From assembly GCF_013386825.1 (NCBI RefSeq), contig NZ_JACARC010000017.1, positions 1 through 64,000 on the forward strand: DNA of 64,000 nt. Direction: 5' to 3'. The notes beneath the pieces are model-generated. The model was not told the DNA's origin and searched no databases. It saw only the letters and a list, made by a program, of their open reading frames with translations. Of the stretch, positions 42,081 to 51,802 are shown one piece after another. Numbering within the stretch: the stretch's first letter is position 1; the number at the start of each line of letters is the position of its first letter. Origin of the DNA: Pseudomonas sp. IPO3778. Lineage in GTDB: Bacteria; Pseudomonadota; Gammaproteobacteria; Pseudomonadales; Pseudomonadaceae. A program made the translations under genes and the position numbers.

Positions 42081-43553
42081 TTAGCGGAACGGCGGCTCGT
42101 CGAAGCTGCGCAGTTTGCGCGAGTGCAGCGAGTTGAGTTCGGTGCGCAACAAATCCACCGCCTCGATGCCGATCTTCAAGTGCTGGCTGACCGCACGTTC
42201 ATAGAACGCGTTGGCCGAACCCGGCAGCTTGATCTCACTGTGCAGCGGCTTGTCCGACACACACAGCAACGTGCCGTACGGCACCCGCAGGCGGTAGCCC
42301 TGGGCGGCGATGGTGCCGCTTTCCATGTCCACCGCTACCGCGCGTGAAAGGTTGATCAGCGGTCGTTCCTGGGCCCAACGCAGCTCCCAGTTGCGGTCGT
42401 CGTAGGTCAACACGGTGCCAGTACGCAGGCGCTTTTTCAGCTCTTCGCCCTTTTCGCCGGTGACGTTGGCGGCCGCTTGCTGCAAGGCCATCTGCACTTC
42501 GGCCAGGGCCGGGATCGGGATGTTCGGCGGCACTACCCGGTCGAGAATCCCGTCGCGGCGCATGTAGGCGTGCGCCAGCACGTAGTCGCCAATGGTCTGG
42601 GACTGACGCAGGCCGCCGCAGTGGCCAATCATCAGCCAGCAATGCGGGCGCAACACGGCCAGGTGGTCGGTGATGTTCTTGGCGTTGGACGGACCCACAC
42701 CGATGTTCACCAGGGTCACACCGTGGCCATCGCTGGCCTGCAAGTGGTAGGCCGGCATCTGGTAACGATGCCAGACCACGCCTGCAGCGATGGCAGACGC
42801 TTCGCCGTGGTCCATGCTCTTGTCGATGATCACGTTGCCCGGCAGCACCATGCGGATAAAACGCGGGTCGCTGCGCAACTGCTCCAGGCCGTGCACGATG
42901 AACTGGTCAACATAACGGTGGTAGTTGGTCAGCAAAATCCACGGCTGCACATGGCGCCAGTCGCTGCCGGTGTAGTGCACCAGGCGGCGCAGGGAGAAGT
43001 CGACGCGGGCCGCATCGAACAATGCCAGCGGCAGCGGATCGGTGTTTTCCCAGTCGTAGAGGCCATCGGCAATGCCATCGGTGGCAGCCGACAGGTCGGT
43101 ACTCGGGAACACCCGCGCCAGCGTGGCGGCGGTGACACCGGAGCCGGCGAGTTCATCGCCCTGCTCCACCACGTACGGGTAGGGAATGTTCTGCTGGCTG
43201 ACGCCCACTTCCACCGTCACGGTGAAGTCGTGCATCAGCGGCACCAGTTGCTCCAGCAGGTATTTGCGGAAGGCCGACGGATGGGTGACGGTGACGCTGT
43301 AGGTCCCCGGCAACTGGACCTTGGCATACGCCCGGGTGGTTTGCGGGACTTCGCCCTGCACCAGGTAGGTCAGGCGAAGTTCCGGGTAACGAAACATCGC
43401 GCGTTGTTCGGCGTCGGGTTCGACGCGGTCTTTGAGGTAGCGCTTGAGGGCTTGATTGAGTGCGCCAGTGGCACGCTCATGGAGAGCCGCCAGCCGATCC
43501 ACGGCTTCTTCGGCGGTTTGAACGACAACAAAAGCTTCGGTCACGGTAAGCAT
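42081..43553 (-). CDS. amn: AMP nucleosidase
   Basis: 490 residues from the ATG at 43553, close to E. coli Amn (484). It cleaves AMP into adenine and ribose 5-phosphate. The N-terminal domain (to about 170) is unique to AMP nucleosidase; the C-terminal part is a phosphorylase fold with HGVTLVNIGVGPSNAKNITD, LRPHCWLMIGHCGGLRQSQ and VAVDMESGTIAAQGYRLRVP, the last holding the MES ribose-binding motif. Upstream in-frame starts add residues without a better ribosome binding site. Confidence 0.93.
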   Translation of the reverse strand: MLTVTEAFVVVQTAEEAVDRLAALHERATGALNQALKRYLKDRVEPDAEQRAMFRYPELRLTYLVQGEVPQTTRAYAKVQLPGTYSVTVTHPSAFRKYLLEQLVPLMHDFTVTVEVGVSQQNIPYPYVVEQGDELAGSGVTAATLARVFPSTDLSAATDGIADGLYDWENTDPLPLALFDAARVDFSLRRLVHYTGSDWRHVQPWILLTNYHRYVDQFIVHGLEQLRSDPRFIRMVLPGNVIIDKSMDHGEASAIAAGVVWHRYQMPAYHLQASDGHGVTLVNIGVGPSNAKNITDHLAVLRPHCWLMIGHCGGLRQSQTIGDYVLAHAYMRRDGILDRVVPPNIPIPALAEVQMALQQAAANVTGEKGEELKKRLRTGTVLTYDDRNWELRWAQERPLINLSRAVAVDMESGTIAAQGYRLRVPYGTLLCVSDKPLHSEIKLPGSANAFYERAVSQHLKIGIEAVDLLRTELNSLHSRKLRSFDEPPFR

Positions 43554-43624
43554 CCTGTGTTCTGACTTGCAGGCCTTCATCTTGCCTGTATCCCTGGCGC
43601 ACTGGAACACCGGAATTGGAATGG

Positions 43625-43723
43625 GATCAATGTGGGAGCGGGCTTGCTCGCGAAAGCGGTAGGTCAGTCAGCCCATGTATTAGCTGGCCCATCGTCTTCG
43701 CGAGCAAGCCCGCTCGCACATTT
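43625..43723. repeat. REP pair (GTGGGAGCGGGCTTGCTCGCGA variant)
   Basis: GATCAATGTGGGAGCGGGCT at the left and AGCCCGCTCGCACATTTTGA at the right. The CTCGCGA variant of the head. Between amn (start side) and the acyl-CoA dehydrogenase (end side). Confidence 0.85.
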
Positions 43724-43736
43724 TGACCGCATTCAT

Positions 43737-45389
43737 TCAGAGGATTTGAGGGGTCGACCGGGCGACAATGGCCTCCACCTCCACACCGCGCGGCAAGGTG
43801 CCATACACCCGGCCCGACGACTCGCCCAGGCGGCTGGCGATAAAGCCATCACTCACACTGGCATTGCCCGCCTCCAGCAACAGCTTGGCCTGCAACGCCA
43901 CCGCAATGTCTTCGGTGAGCTGCCGGGCTCGGTATTGGATGTCCTGGGTGTCCATAAAGGCCGACTTCAACTGCCCGATGTGTCGTGCCAGGTGCTGGTG
44001 ACCGTGGCCGTCGCCCAGTTCGACAAACAACACTTCCAGCACGCCCGGCTCTTTCGACAACGCCCGCAGCACATCCAGGCACTGCACATTGCCGGAACCT
44101 TCCCACGTCGAGTTGACCGGCGCCTCACGGTACAGGCGCGGCAGGATGCTGTCCTCCACATACCCGGCACCGCCCATGCACTCGGCGGCTTCGTTGATCA
44201 GTGCCGGGGCGCGCTTGCAGATCCAATACTTGCCCACCGCCGTCACCAAGCGGGCGAATTTGGCTTCCTGTTCGTTATCCAGATGGTCCAGCGCCCGGCC
44301 CATGCGCATGCTCAAGGCCAGGGACGCCTCGCTTTCCAGGGCCAGGTCGGCCAGCACGTTTTGCATCAGCGGTTGCTCGCTGAGCACGCGGCCGCCCACC
44401 AGGCGATGGGCGCAATGATGGCTGGCCTGGGTCAGCGCCTGGCGCATCAGGGCGCTGGAGCCGACCATGCAATCGAAACGGGTCATGGCCACCATTTCGA
44501 TAATGGTCGGTACGCCACGCCCTTCCTCGCCGATCATCCAGGCCAGCGCACCGCGAAACTCCACTTCGCTGGAGGCGTTGGAGCAGTTGCCGAGTTTGTT
44601 TTTCAAACGCTGGATGTAGAACTCATTGCGGGTGTCGTCCGGGCGGTGCCGGGGCAGCAGGAAACAGCTCAGGCCCTTGTCGGTCTGGGCCAGCGTCAAG
44701 AAGCCATCACACATCGGCGCCGAGCAGAACCACTTGTGCCCCACCAACTCATACGCCTGGCCCGGGCCCCCGCCGCCCACCGGATACGCGCGGGTGGTGT
44801 TGGCGCGCACGTCGGTGCCGCCCTGTTTCTCGGTCATGGCCATGCCGATGGTGGCGCCGGCCTTATGGGCAATGCCGACGTTGCGCGGGTCGTATTCGGT
44901 GGCGAGGATTTTCGGCAGCCAGGTGTCAGCCAAGTCCGGCTGCAAACGCAGGGCCGGGACGCAGGCGAAGGTCATGGTCAGCGGGCAGCCGGTGCCGGCT
45001 TCGGCCTGGCTGTGCAGGTAGGTCATGGACGCGCGGGCCACATGGGCGCCAGATTGCGGGTGGGCCCACGGCAGCGACGGCAAGCCATGCTCGACGGCGG
45101 TGCGCATCAGTTCGTGGTAAGCCGGGTGAAACTCCACCAGGTCGATACGATGGCCAAACCGGTCGTGGCTGTTGAACACCGGCTTGTTCTGGTTGGCCAA
45201 AAACCCGGCTTCCATCAGCGGCCCACCCGCCAGTGCGCCGTAGGTGTCGATGCGCTGCTCGGCCCAGCCGGCGCCGAAGCGTCGGGACCACTCTTGCAGC
45301 GGCAAATCGATACGGTACAGGTTGGTGCCGTCCAGGGACGGTGGCTGGTTGGTAACGTCGTGGGTTTCGGCGAACTGGTGCAGGTTCAT
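43737..45389 (-). CDS. Acyl-CoA dehydrogenase family protein, AidB-like
   Basis: 550 residues from the ATG at 45389, which has GAGGAGG six bases upstream. Length and motifs match AidB (541 in E. coli) rather than ordinary acyl-CoA dehydrogenases of about 390. N-terminal TNQPPSLDGTNLYRIDLPLQ, FAD-binding MAMTEKQGGTDVRANTTRAY and GHKWFCSAPMCDGFLTL, then RFDCMVGSSALMRQALTQAS and NEAAECMGGAGYVEDSILPR (residue types around the catalytic base). AidB protects DNA during alkylation stress, possibly with weak isovaleryl-CoA dehydrogenase activity. The C-terminal helical DNA-binding region is present. Confidence 0.88.
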   Translation of the reverse strand: MNLHQFAETHDVTNQPPSLDGTNLYRIDLPLQEWSRRFGAGWAEQRIDTYGALAGGPLMEAGFLANQNKPVFNSHDRFGHRIDLVEFHPAYHELMRTAVEHGLPSLPWAHPQSGAHVARASMTYLHSQAEAGTGCPLTMTFACVPALRLQPDLADTWLPKILATEYDPRNVGIAHKAGATIGMAMTEKQGGTDVRANTTRAYPVGGGGPGQAYELVGHKWFCSAPMCDGFLTLAQTDKGLSCFLLPRHRPDDTRNEFYIQRLKNKLGNCSNASSEVEFRGALAWMIGEEGRGVPTIIEMVAMTRFDCMVGSSALMRQALTQASHHCAHRLVGGRVLSEQPLMQNVLADLALESEASLALSMRMGRALDHLDNEQEAKFARLVTAVGKYWICKRAPALINEAAECMGGAGYVEDSILPRLYREAPVNSTWEGSGNVQCLDVLRALSKEPGVLEVLFVELGDGHGHQHLARHIGQLKSAFMDTQDIQYRARQLTEDIAVALQAKLLLEAGNASVSDGFIASRLGESSGRVYGTLPRGVEVEAIVARSTPQIL

Positions 45390-45480
45390 GGCAGCCTCCT
45401 CGAAAAAGTCGGCCTGCTGATTCAAAGGCCTGTTTCTGAGTTAAGCACCACCGCCGCAGAAAGAAAAAGGGGATAAATGC

Positions 45481-47859
45481 CTAAATGTCGGCACTTTCGC
45501 CCTTTTCTGTTGACAGCAACCGAGCCTGCAACATCGCTTGCAAGGCCTCAAATCGCACCGGTTTGGCCAGCAGATCCGTCATGCCAACGCCGTGGCAACG
45601 CTCTCGCTCGGTGCTTTGCGACGAGTTGCCGAGGGCAATCACCGGCAGTTCGCCACCGCCCGGCAACGCACGAATCTGGCAGCACAGAGAGAACCCGCCC
45701 TCCGGCACATCCAGCAGCACCGCATCGAAGGTTTCACTCTGCAACAGCGCCAGCGCGGCCGGCCCGTTATCAACGGTTTTCACGCGGTAACCGAGCTTGA
45801 GCAACATCCCGCGTACCACCAGTTGCGCCACGCTGTTGTCATCCACCAGCAACACCGCGCACTCCTGGGGCGTGCGTTGCGGCTGAGGCGCTCGCCGTAC
45901 GGGCGCGGGCTCGGCCTGCACCGGGATGACCTCAAGCTCCAGTTGGAACCGGCTGCCGCGCCGTGGCTCGGAATTGTGGGTAAGGCGCCCGCCGAGCAAT
46001 TCGATCAATTGCCGGCAGATTGCCAGGCCGATGCCCATGCCGCCGTATCGACGCGTGGTCGAGCCGTCGAGCTGGAAGAAGCGCTGGTACAGGGTCGCCT
46101 CATCGAGATAGGCAAACCCGATGCCGGTGTCGGTGACAATAAAGGTCAGGCGCAACGTCCCGCCAGCCTGGGGCACGCCCACCACCCGCACGCGCACCGA
46201 GCCTTCGTGGGTGAACTTGAAGGCGTTGTCCAGCAGGCAATCCAGGCACTGTGCCAGCTTGCCGGGATCACCGTTGATGCGGTCCGGCAGTTCATCCGCC
46301 AGATCAATCGAAAACGCCAGGCCCTTGCTCTGGGCGCTGGTCGCGAACTGCTGGCGCAACGTGTCGAGTAACTCACGCAGGCTGAACACCTGAGGTTGCG
46401 GGCTAAGGCGCCCGGCCTGCAATTCGGTAAGGGTGAGGATGCCGTTGACCATGCGCATCATCTCGCGGGCCGAGCCGGCGGCGGTTTGATGGTACTGCGC
46501 GAGGTCGCCTTGCAGCGGCTCGGTCTGCATCAATTCCAGGGAGCCGATCACACCATTCATCGGCGTGCGCAATTCGTGGGTCAAGGTGGCGAGAAATTCG
46601 TCCTTGAGCTGATTACTGCGGGCCAGTTGCGTGTTGAGCACTTCGAGTTTCTGGCTGGCATCAAACAGGATCTGCGCCTGTTGTTCGCGCATCGCATTGA
46701 TGCGGTCGGCCAGGGCCAGGGACAACAAGGCCACTTCAAGTGCCGAGCCGATCTGGCTGGCGTACATCGTGAGGAACACATTGGGCAGGTAACCCAGCAC
46801 CATCATCGTATTGACCACGCCGCCCAGCAGGAACGCGGTCCAGGCAATGATGAAGTAACGCGCCATCCGCTGGCCGCAATACCAGGCCTTGATGGCCGCG
46901 ACGAAGATGGTCACGGTGAACACCAGCGCCAAACCGGTGGCCAGGCGCAGGGCCAACGCATAGCTGGTGAACAGCGCCAGCACCATCACGGCAGCGCCGC
47001 TGACCGCCAGCGCCAGCAACAACCGGTTGATCCAGCGGCTGTAAAGCGCGGTGTGCAGGAAGCTGCGGGCAAACAGGCTGCCGAACAGCGCCGCCGAACC
47101 GATCAGGAACGGCACCGCCGCGTTCGCCCACCACGGGCTGTCGGGCCAGAAGTACTGCACCGCCACGCCATTGACCGAGAGTTGATACAGGCCGAACGAG
47201 GCAATATAGAAGATGTAATAGAGGTAGCTGGTGTCGCGCACGCTCAGGTAAATGAACAGGTTGTAGACCAGCATGCCGAGCAACACACCGTAGATCACAC
47301 CCAGCACGTAGAGGCGTAATGGCTGCTCTTCGAGGTACGCGGTGGTGGACCAGAGGGTCAGCGGCGCCTGGATCGAGCCTTGGCTTTGCAGGCGCAGGTA
47401 CAGGGTTTCCTGCTGGCCAGGTACGAAGTCGAGTTTGAACAGGTAGTTGCTCTGGCGAACTTCACGGCTGGAAAACGGCAGGATGCTGCCGGTGCGCGAA
47501 ATCAGTCGATAGTTGCCGACATTGTCAGGCAGGTACAGCTCCAGCTGGTTCAGTGGCGGGTAGGCCAGTTCCAGCAGCCATCGGCGCGGGGCATCCGGGT
47601 TTTCAGGACGGTAATGAAGGTCAACCTTGAGCCAGAACACCGAGCGCGAATAGCCGGCATTCAGGGTGGCTTTGTCATGGGGTTTGAAACGACTGGCGAG
47701 GACCGGCGAGCTGATATCGCCAATCGTCAGGGCGCCACTGGGGTCTTCAAGCACCTGCATCACTGTGCCCAGGGGCAACCGGCTTGTGGTCTCGTTGAAC
47801 TCGACTGCGCCGGCCAGCATTGGCAGCCCGGTCAACAGTAACATCAGCAAATAGCGCAT
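45481..47859 (-). CDS. ladS: Hybrid sensor histidine kinase LadS
   Basis: 792 residues (P. aeruginosa LadS: about 795). Signal peptide, periplasmic 7TMR-DISMED2 domain (about 25-165), seven membrane helices (about 180-390), a coiled linker, a histidine kinase with H428 in LTHELRTPMNG, N box CLLDNAFKFTHEG, G boxes VTDTGIGF and GGMGIGLAICRQLIELLGG, then one receiver with phosphoacceptor D717 (AVLLDVPEG) and the conserved KP. In P. aeruginosa LadS feeds the GacS/GacA-Rsm pathway and promotes biofilm over acute virulence, and senses calcium. Identity is supported by the divergent thiD-thiE-hemL genes. Confidence 0.93.
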   Translation of the reverse strand: MRYLLMLLLTGLPMLAGAVEFNETTSRLPLGTVMQVLEDPSGALTIGDISSPVLASRFKPHDKATLNAGYSRSVFWLKVDLHYRPENPDAPRRWLLELAYPPLNQLELYLPDNVGNYRLISRTGSILPFSSREVRQSNYLFKLDFVPGQQETLYLRLQSQGSIQAPLTLWSTTAYLEEQPLRLYVLGVIYGVLLGMLVYNLFIYLSVRDTSYLYYIFYIASFGLYQLSVNGVAVQYFWPDSPWWANAAVPFLIGSAALFGSLFARSFLHTALYSRWINRLLLALAVSGAAVMVLALFTSYALALRLATGLALVFTVTIFVAAIKAWYCGQRMARYFIIAWTAFLLGGVVNTMMVLGYLPNVFLTMYASQIGSALEVALLSLALADRINAMREQQAQILFDASQKLEVLNTQLARSNQLKDEFLATLTHELRTPMNGVIGSLELMQTEPLQGDLAQYHQTAAGSAREMMRMVNGILTLTELQAGRLSPQPQVFSLRELLDTLRQQFATSAQSKGLAFSIDLADELPDRINGDPGKLAQCLDCLLDNAFKFTHEGSVRVRVVGVPQAGGTLRLTFIVTDTGIGFAYLDEATLYQRFFQLDGSTTRRYGGMGIGLAICRQLIELLGGRLTHNSEPRRGSRFQLELEVIPVQAEPAPVRRAPQPQRTPQECAVLLVDDNSVAQLVVRGMLLKLGYRVKTVDNGPAALALLQSETFDAVLLDVPEGGFSLCCQIRALPGGGELPVIALGNSSQSTERERCHGVGMTDLLAKPVRFEALQAMLQARLLSTEKGESADI

Positions 47860-48145
47860 AGAGCCCCAGCGTGGCCTGTCCGGTTATGTCAAAAGCCTCC
47901 ATTCCTTTTGAGCAGACGTAATCCGGCGATACAGTTATTGGTTTGGATCCACTCTAGCATAGCCATTACAGGCCAAAAGACACCATTGAAATAATTTTTT
48001 GAAAGGCTCTAGAGCGGGCATTGCAGCGCATTTGACCTGCTTTTCAGGATGATAGCAAACCGCCACTTAACTCGGTTCATCAGGTAAAAATTCAACCCTC
48101 GTCCAACAGCCACCCAAAAAGCGTTTGGTGGTAAGCTCGCGCACC
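47860..48145. other. Divergent ladS/thiD intergenic region
   Basis: 286 bp without a gene, AT-richer than the surroundings. It must hold the promoters of ladS (leftward) and thiD-thiE-hemL (rightward). I see no thiamine pyrophosphate riboswitch, REP or strong palindrome. Confidence 0.6.
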
Positions 48146-48943
48146 ATGAATATCTACAGCTCTCGCCCCGTTGTCCTCTGTCTCTCCGGCCATGATCCCA
48201 GTGGTGGCGCCGGCTTGCAGGCAGATATCGAAGCCCTGCTCGCCCAGGGTTGTCATGCGGCCCCGGCCGTCACCGCGCTGACCGTGCAGAACACGGTCAA
48301 CGTCAGCGATTTCCGCGTGCTCGACCGCGAGTGGGTGCTGGCCCAGGCCAACGCCGTGCTCGGCGACTCCGAAGTCGCTGCGGTGAAACTGGGCATGCTC
48401 GGTTCCCTGGAAATGGTCGACACCGTGGTCGAACTGCTCAAGGCACACCCGCATTTGCCGGTGGTCTGCGACCCGGTGCTGCGCGCCGGCGGCGGCGGCA
48501 GCCTGGGCAAGGACGAGGTCGGCTACGCGATGCGCGAGCGGCTGTTGCCGCTGTCGCTGATTGCCACCCCCAACCTGCCCGAAGCCCGCATCCTCGCCGA
48601 GTTGCCCGAAGGCACGGCGGACGAATGCGCCGCTAAGCTGCTGCCGTTCATCAAGCACCTGCTGATCACCGGCGGCCATGGCGACGAGCACGAAGTGCAC
48701 AACCGCCTCTACAGCCGCGACGGCACGCACCAGACATTCACCTGCCAACGCCTGCCCGGCAGCTATCACGGCTCCGGCTGCACCCTGGCCAGCGCACTGG
48801 CCGGTCGGCTGGCACAGGGCGAAGGCCTGGTCAGCGCAGTGCAATCGGCCCTCAACTACACTTGGCGCACCCTGCGTGACGCTGAACAACTCGGCCAGGG
48901 GCAGTTTGTGCCTCGTCGTCTGCCGTTGGATTTCTGCTCGTAA
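48146..48943 (+). CDS. thiD: Hydroxymethylpyrimidine/phosphomethylpyrimidine kinase
   Basis: 265 residues from the ATG at 48146. It phosphorylates HMP and HMP-phosphate in thiamine synthesis. Ribokinase-like signatures: CLSGHDPSGGAGLQADIEAL at the start, VVCDPVLRAGGGGSLGKDEV, and the C-terminal anion hole LPGSYHGSGCTLASALAGRL with the catalytic residue region GSGC. 18 bp before thiE on the same strand, so an operon. Confidence 0.94.
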   Translation: MNIYSSRPVVLCLSGHDPSGGAGLQADIEALLAQGCHAAPAVTALTVQNTVNVSDFRVLDREWVLAQANAVLGDSEVAAVKLGMLGSLEMVDTVVELLKAHPHLPVVCDPVLRAGGGGSLGKDEVGYAMRERLLPLSLIATPNLPEARILAELPEGTADECAAKLLPFIKHLLITGGHGDEHEVHNRLYSRDGTHQTFTCQRLPGSYHGSGCTLASALAGRLAQGEGLVSAVQSALNYTWRTLRDAEQLGQGQFVPRRLPLDFCS

Positions 48944-48961
48944 CACCAAGAGGCCTGCCCG

Positions 48962-49588
48962 ATGAAACTACGTGGCCTTTATGCCATTACCGACAGCCAA
49001 CTGTTGGCCGGCAAGTTCCTGGCCTACGTCGAAGCGGCGTTGGACGGTGGCGTGACCCTGCTGCAATACCGCGATAAAAGCAGCGACGAAGCGCGCCGCC
49101 TGCGGGAAGCCGAAAAGCTGCGTGAGCTCTGCTCGCGCTACAAGACACAACTGATCATCAACGATGACGCCGAACTGGCCGCACGCCTCGGCGTCGGCGT
49201 GCACCTGGGCCAAACCGACGGCCCGCTGACGCCGGCCCGCGCGCTGCTGGGGTCCAAGGCGATTATCGGCTCCACCTGCCACAGCCAGATCGAACTGGCC
49301 GAGCAGGCCGCGCGTGAAGGGGCCAGCTATGTCGCCTTCGGCCGCTTCTTCAACTCCAACACCAAGCCCGGCGCGCCGGCCGCCACCGTTGAGCTGCTGG
49401 CCCAGGCCCGCGCACGGTTGCACCTGCCGATCTGCGTGATCGGCGGCATCACCCTGGAAAACGCCGAGCCATTGGTGGCCCACGGTGCGGACCTGCTGGC
49501 CGTGGTCCACGGCCTGTTTGGTGCCGACACCCCCCAGGAAGTCACCCGCCGCGCCCGCGCCTTCAACGAATTGCTCAAGCCTCAATAA
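48962..49588 (+). CDS. thiE: Thiamine-phosphate synthase
   Basis: 208 residues, a TIM barrel that joins HMP pyrophosphate and thiazole phosphate. Motifs: [65 protein letters not shown] and [20 protein letters not shown]. Operon with thiD upstream and hemL 21 bp downstream. Confidence 0.95.
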   Translation: MKLRGLYAITDSQLLAGKFLAYVEAALDGGVTLLQYRDKSSDEARRLREAEKLRELCSRYKTQLIINDDAELAARLGVGVHLGQTDGPLTPARALLGSKAIIGSTCHSQIELAEQAAREGASYVAFGRFFNSNTKPGAPAATVELLAQARARLHLPICVIGGITLENAEPLVAHGADLLAVVHGLFGADTPQEVTRRARAFNELLKPQ

Positions 49589-49609
49589 TCGATTTCAGAG
49601 AGCCCGATC

Positions 49610-50893
49610 ATGTCCCGTTCCGAAACCCTGTTTGCCAATGCCCAGAAACACATCCCCGGCGGTGTGAACTCCCCCGTGCGAGCGTTCAAGAGCGTTGGCG
49701 GCACTCCGCTGTTCTTCAAGCATGCCGAAGGCGCCTACGTCACCGACGAAGATGACAAGCGCTACGTCGACTACGTGGGCTCGTGGGGCCCGATGATCCT
49801 CGGCCACAGCCATCCGGACGTGCTGGACGCCGTACGCCAGCAGCTGCAGCACGGCCTGTCCTATGGCGCTCCCACCGCCATGGAAACCGAGATGGCTGAC
49901 CTGGTGTGCTCCATCGTGCCGTCCATGGAGATGGTGCGGATGGTCAGCTCCGGCACCGAAGCCACCATGAGCGCGATTCGCCTGGCCCGTGGTTTCACCG
50001 GCCGCGACAGCATCATCAAGTTCGAAGGCTGCTACCACGGCCACTCCGACAGCCTGCTGGTCAAGGCCGGCTCCGGCGCACTGACCCAGGGCGTACCGAG
50101 CTCCGCCGGTGTGCCGGCCGCGTTTGCCAAACACACCCTGACCCTGCCGTTCAACGACATCGCCGCCGTCGAGCAGATGCTGAGCGAAGTCGGCCAGGAC
50201 GTGGCGTGCATCATCGTCGAGCCGGTGGCCGGCAACATGAACTGCGTGCCGCCGGCGCCGGGCTTTCTGGAAGGCCTGCGGGAACAGTGCGACAAGCACG
50301 GCGTGGTGCTGATTTTTGATGAAGTGATGACCGGTTTCCGCGTGGCCCTCGGCGGCGCCCAGGCGCACTACGGCGTGACGCCCGACCTGAGCACCTTCGG
50401 CAAGATCATCGGTGGCGGCATGCCCGTGGGCTGCTTCGGCGGCAAGCGCGAAATCATGCAACACATCGCACCGCTGGGCCCGGTGTACCAGGCAGGTACG
50501 CTGTCGGGTAACCCGCTGGCCATGGCCGCCGGCCTGACCACCCTGCGCCTGATCAGCCGCCCGGGCTTCCACGCCGAGCTGACCGACTACACCACCCGCC
50601 TGCTGGACGGCCTGCAACAGCGCGCCGATGCCGCCGGCATACCGTTCGTGACCACCCAGGCGGGCGGCATGTTCGGCCTGTACTTCAGCGGCGCCGACGA
50701 CATCGTCACCTTCGACGACGTGATGGGCAGTGATGCCAATCTGTTCAAGCGCTTCTTCCACCTGATGCTGGAAGGTGGCGTGTACCTGGCACCGAGCGCC
50801 TTTGAAGCCGGTTTCACCTCGATCGCCCATGGCGATGCCGAACTGAAACTGACCCTCGATGCCGCCGAACGCGCCTTCGCCGCCTTGAAATAA
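49610..50893 (+). CDS. hemL: Glutamate-1-semialdehyde 2,1-aminomutase
   Basis: 427 residues, normal length. PLP-dependent enzyme that makes 5-aminolevulinate in the C5 heme pathway. Motifs: [18 protein letters not shown] at the start, [36 protein letters not shown], and the PLP lysine K265 in [18 protein letters not shown]. Last gene of the thiD-thiE-hemL operon, followed by a hairpin. Confidence 0.96.
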   Translation: MSRSETLFANAQKHIPGGVNSPVRAFKSVGGTPLFFKHAEGAYVTDEDDKRYVDYVGSWGPMILGHSHPDVLDAVRQQLQHGLSYGAPTAMETEMADLVCSIVPSMEMVRMVSSGTEATMSAIRLARGFTGRDSIIKFEGCYHGHSDSLLVKAGSGALTQGVPSSAGVPAAFAKHTLTLPFNDIAAVEQMLSEVGQDVACIIVEPVAGNMNCVPPAPGFLEGLREQCDKHGVVLIFDEVMTGFRVALGGAQAHYGVTPDLSTFGKIIGGGMPVGCFGGKREIMQHIAPLGPVYQAGTLSGNPLAMAAGLTTLRLISRPGFHAELTDYTTRLLDGLQQRADAAGIPFVTTQAGGMFGLYFSGADDIVTFDDVMGSDANLFKRFFHLMLEGGVYLAPSAFEAGFTSIAHGDAELKLTLDAAERAFAALK

Positions 50894-50904
50894 GCGGATC
50901 AAAC

Positions 50905-50941
50905 ATCTGACGTCGCCCTTGGCGGCGTCAGATTTGCTACT
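50905..50941 (+). terminator. Terminator-like hairpin after hemL
   Basis: ATCTGACGTCGCC (50905-50917) and GGCGGCGTCAGAT (50921-50933) form a 13-bp stem with one mismatch and a three-base loop, followed by a weak T-tract. It ends the thiD-thiE-hemL transcript. Confidence 0.7.
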
Positions 50942-51030
50942 TTGCTTACAGACATTTCCGTCTTTTTTCGAGAATTCACCTGCAATCCGGCAGATAACTT
51001 GCCCACGCAGCAGAAAAACGAGTAAAGACT

Positions 51031-51060
51031 TTGTAAGCAGGTGCCTGCTTATTTCATAAT
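51031..51060 (+). promoter_or_regulatory. Candidate sigma-70 promoter with palindromic spacer
   Basis: TTGTAA (51031-51036), an 18-bp spacer and CATAAT (51055-51060). The spacer holds the palindrome GCAGG-TG-CCTGC at 51037-51048, a possible operator. It would drive the Sel1-repeat gene from about 51067. Confidence 0.4.
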
Positions 51061-51118
51061 GCGCGCTTATTGGATCCCCCCGTGGGTCCCGCGCCCCGTC
51101 AGAGGTAAGTCGATTCCC

Positions 51119-51673
51119 ATGAAACGCACCGGCCGCACCCTGGTTCTGGGCTGCCTGTTGCTCCTTCAGCCACTGCTGGCGTTTGCCCAAGCAGGCGGCA
51201 ACTCGTTGTTAATCCCAGCGATGGGTCGTTGCACCCTCAATACCCAGCCAGAAAGCCAGGCCGAAGCCCTGAGCGCGTGCCAGAAACAGGCCGACGGCGG
51301 GGATGCGCAGGCGCAATACGAGTTGGGCGAGTACTTCTACGACAGTAAAAATCCCGCACGCGACCTCAACAAGGCCTTGAGCTACTTCGAGAAAGCCTCG
51401 TTGCAGGGCCACGCCCAGGCGCAGTTCCAGCTGGGCACCATGTTTTTCCACGGCGAAGGCGTACCGGCCAATAACGTTCAGGCGTATATCGTGCTGAAAA
51501 TGGCGGCGGTCAATGGCGCTGAAGATGCACTGGACACGGCCGATGAAGTGGCCGAGCACATGCAGCGGGACGAACTGGAAGTGGCGACCCAGGTGCTGGG
51601 GCAGATTTTCCGCAACTACCTGCAGGAACTGCAGAGCGCAGATGGCAGCTCGCCATTTTCGCCACTGCCCTGA
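51119..51673 (+). CDS. Exported Sel1-like repeat protein
   Basis: 184 residues from the ATG at 51119, with a signal peptide (MKRTGRTLVLGCLLLLQPLL, cut near AFA-QA). Two to three Sel1/TPR-like repeats: GDAQAQYELGEYFYDSKNPA, ALSYFEKASLQGHAQAQFQL, then AYIVLKMAAVNGAEDALDTA. Such solenoids bind partner proteins in the periplasm. Two cysteines (RCTLNT, SACQKQ) could form a disulfide. Function unknown. The same gene type follows hemL in P. aeruginosa as far as I recall. Confidence 0.8.
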   Translation: MKRTGRTLVLGCLLLLQPLLAFAQAGGNSLLIPAMGRCTLNTQPESQAEALSACQKQADGGDAQAQYELGEYFYDSKNPARDLNKALSYFEKASLQGHAQAQFQLGTMFFHGEGVPANNVQAYIVLKMAAVNGAEDALDTADEVAEHMQRDELEVATQVLGQIFRNYLQELQSADGSSPFSPLP

Positions 51674-51698
51674 GTTTTGTAGCGCCTTTACTGCCGCC

Positions 51699-51780
51699 TT
51701 CGCGAGCAAGCCCGCTCCCACATTTGACGGCATTCCAAAAGTGGAACTCGGTCGAATGTGGGAGCGGGCTTGCTCGCGAA
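51699..51780. repeat. REP pair in inside-out orientation
   Basis: Left element TTCGCGAGCAAGCCCGCTCC-CACATTTG and right element AATGTGGGAGCGGGCTTGCT-CGCGAA. The heads point away from each other in the opposite sense to every other pair here. Between the Sel1 and DUF1820 convergent genes. Confidence 0.85.
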
Positions 51781-51802
51781 GGGGTCGACGCGGTCTTAAG
51801 CC

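Noticed and set aside
47860..48145. Thiamine pyrophosphate riboswitch before thiD
   Set aside because: The conserved CUGAGA and ACCUGAUCUGGAUAAUGCCAGC-like parts are not present.
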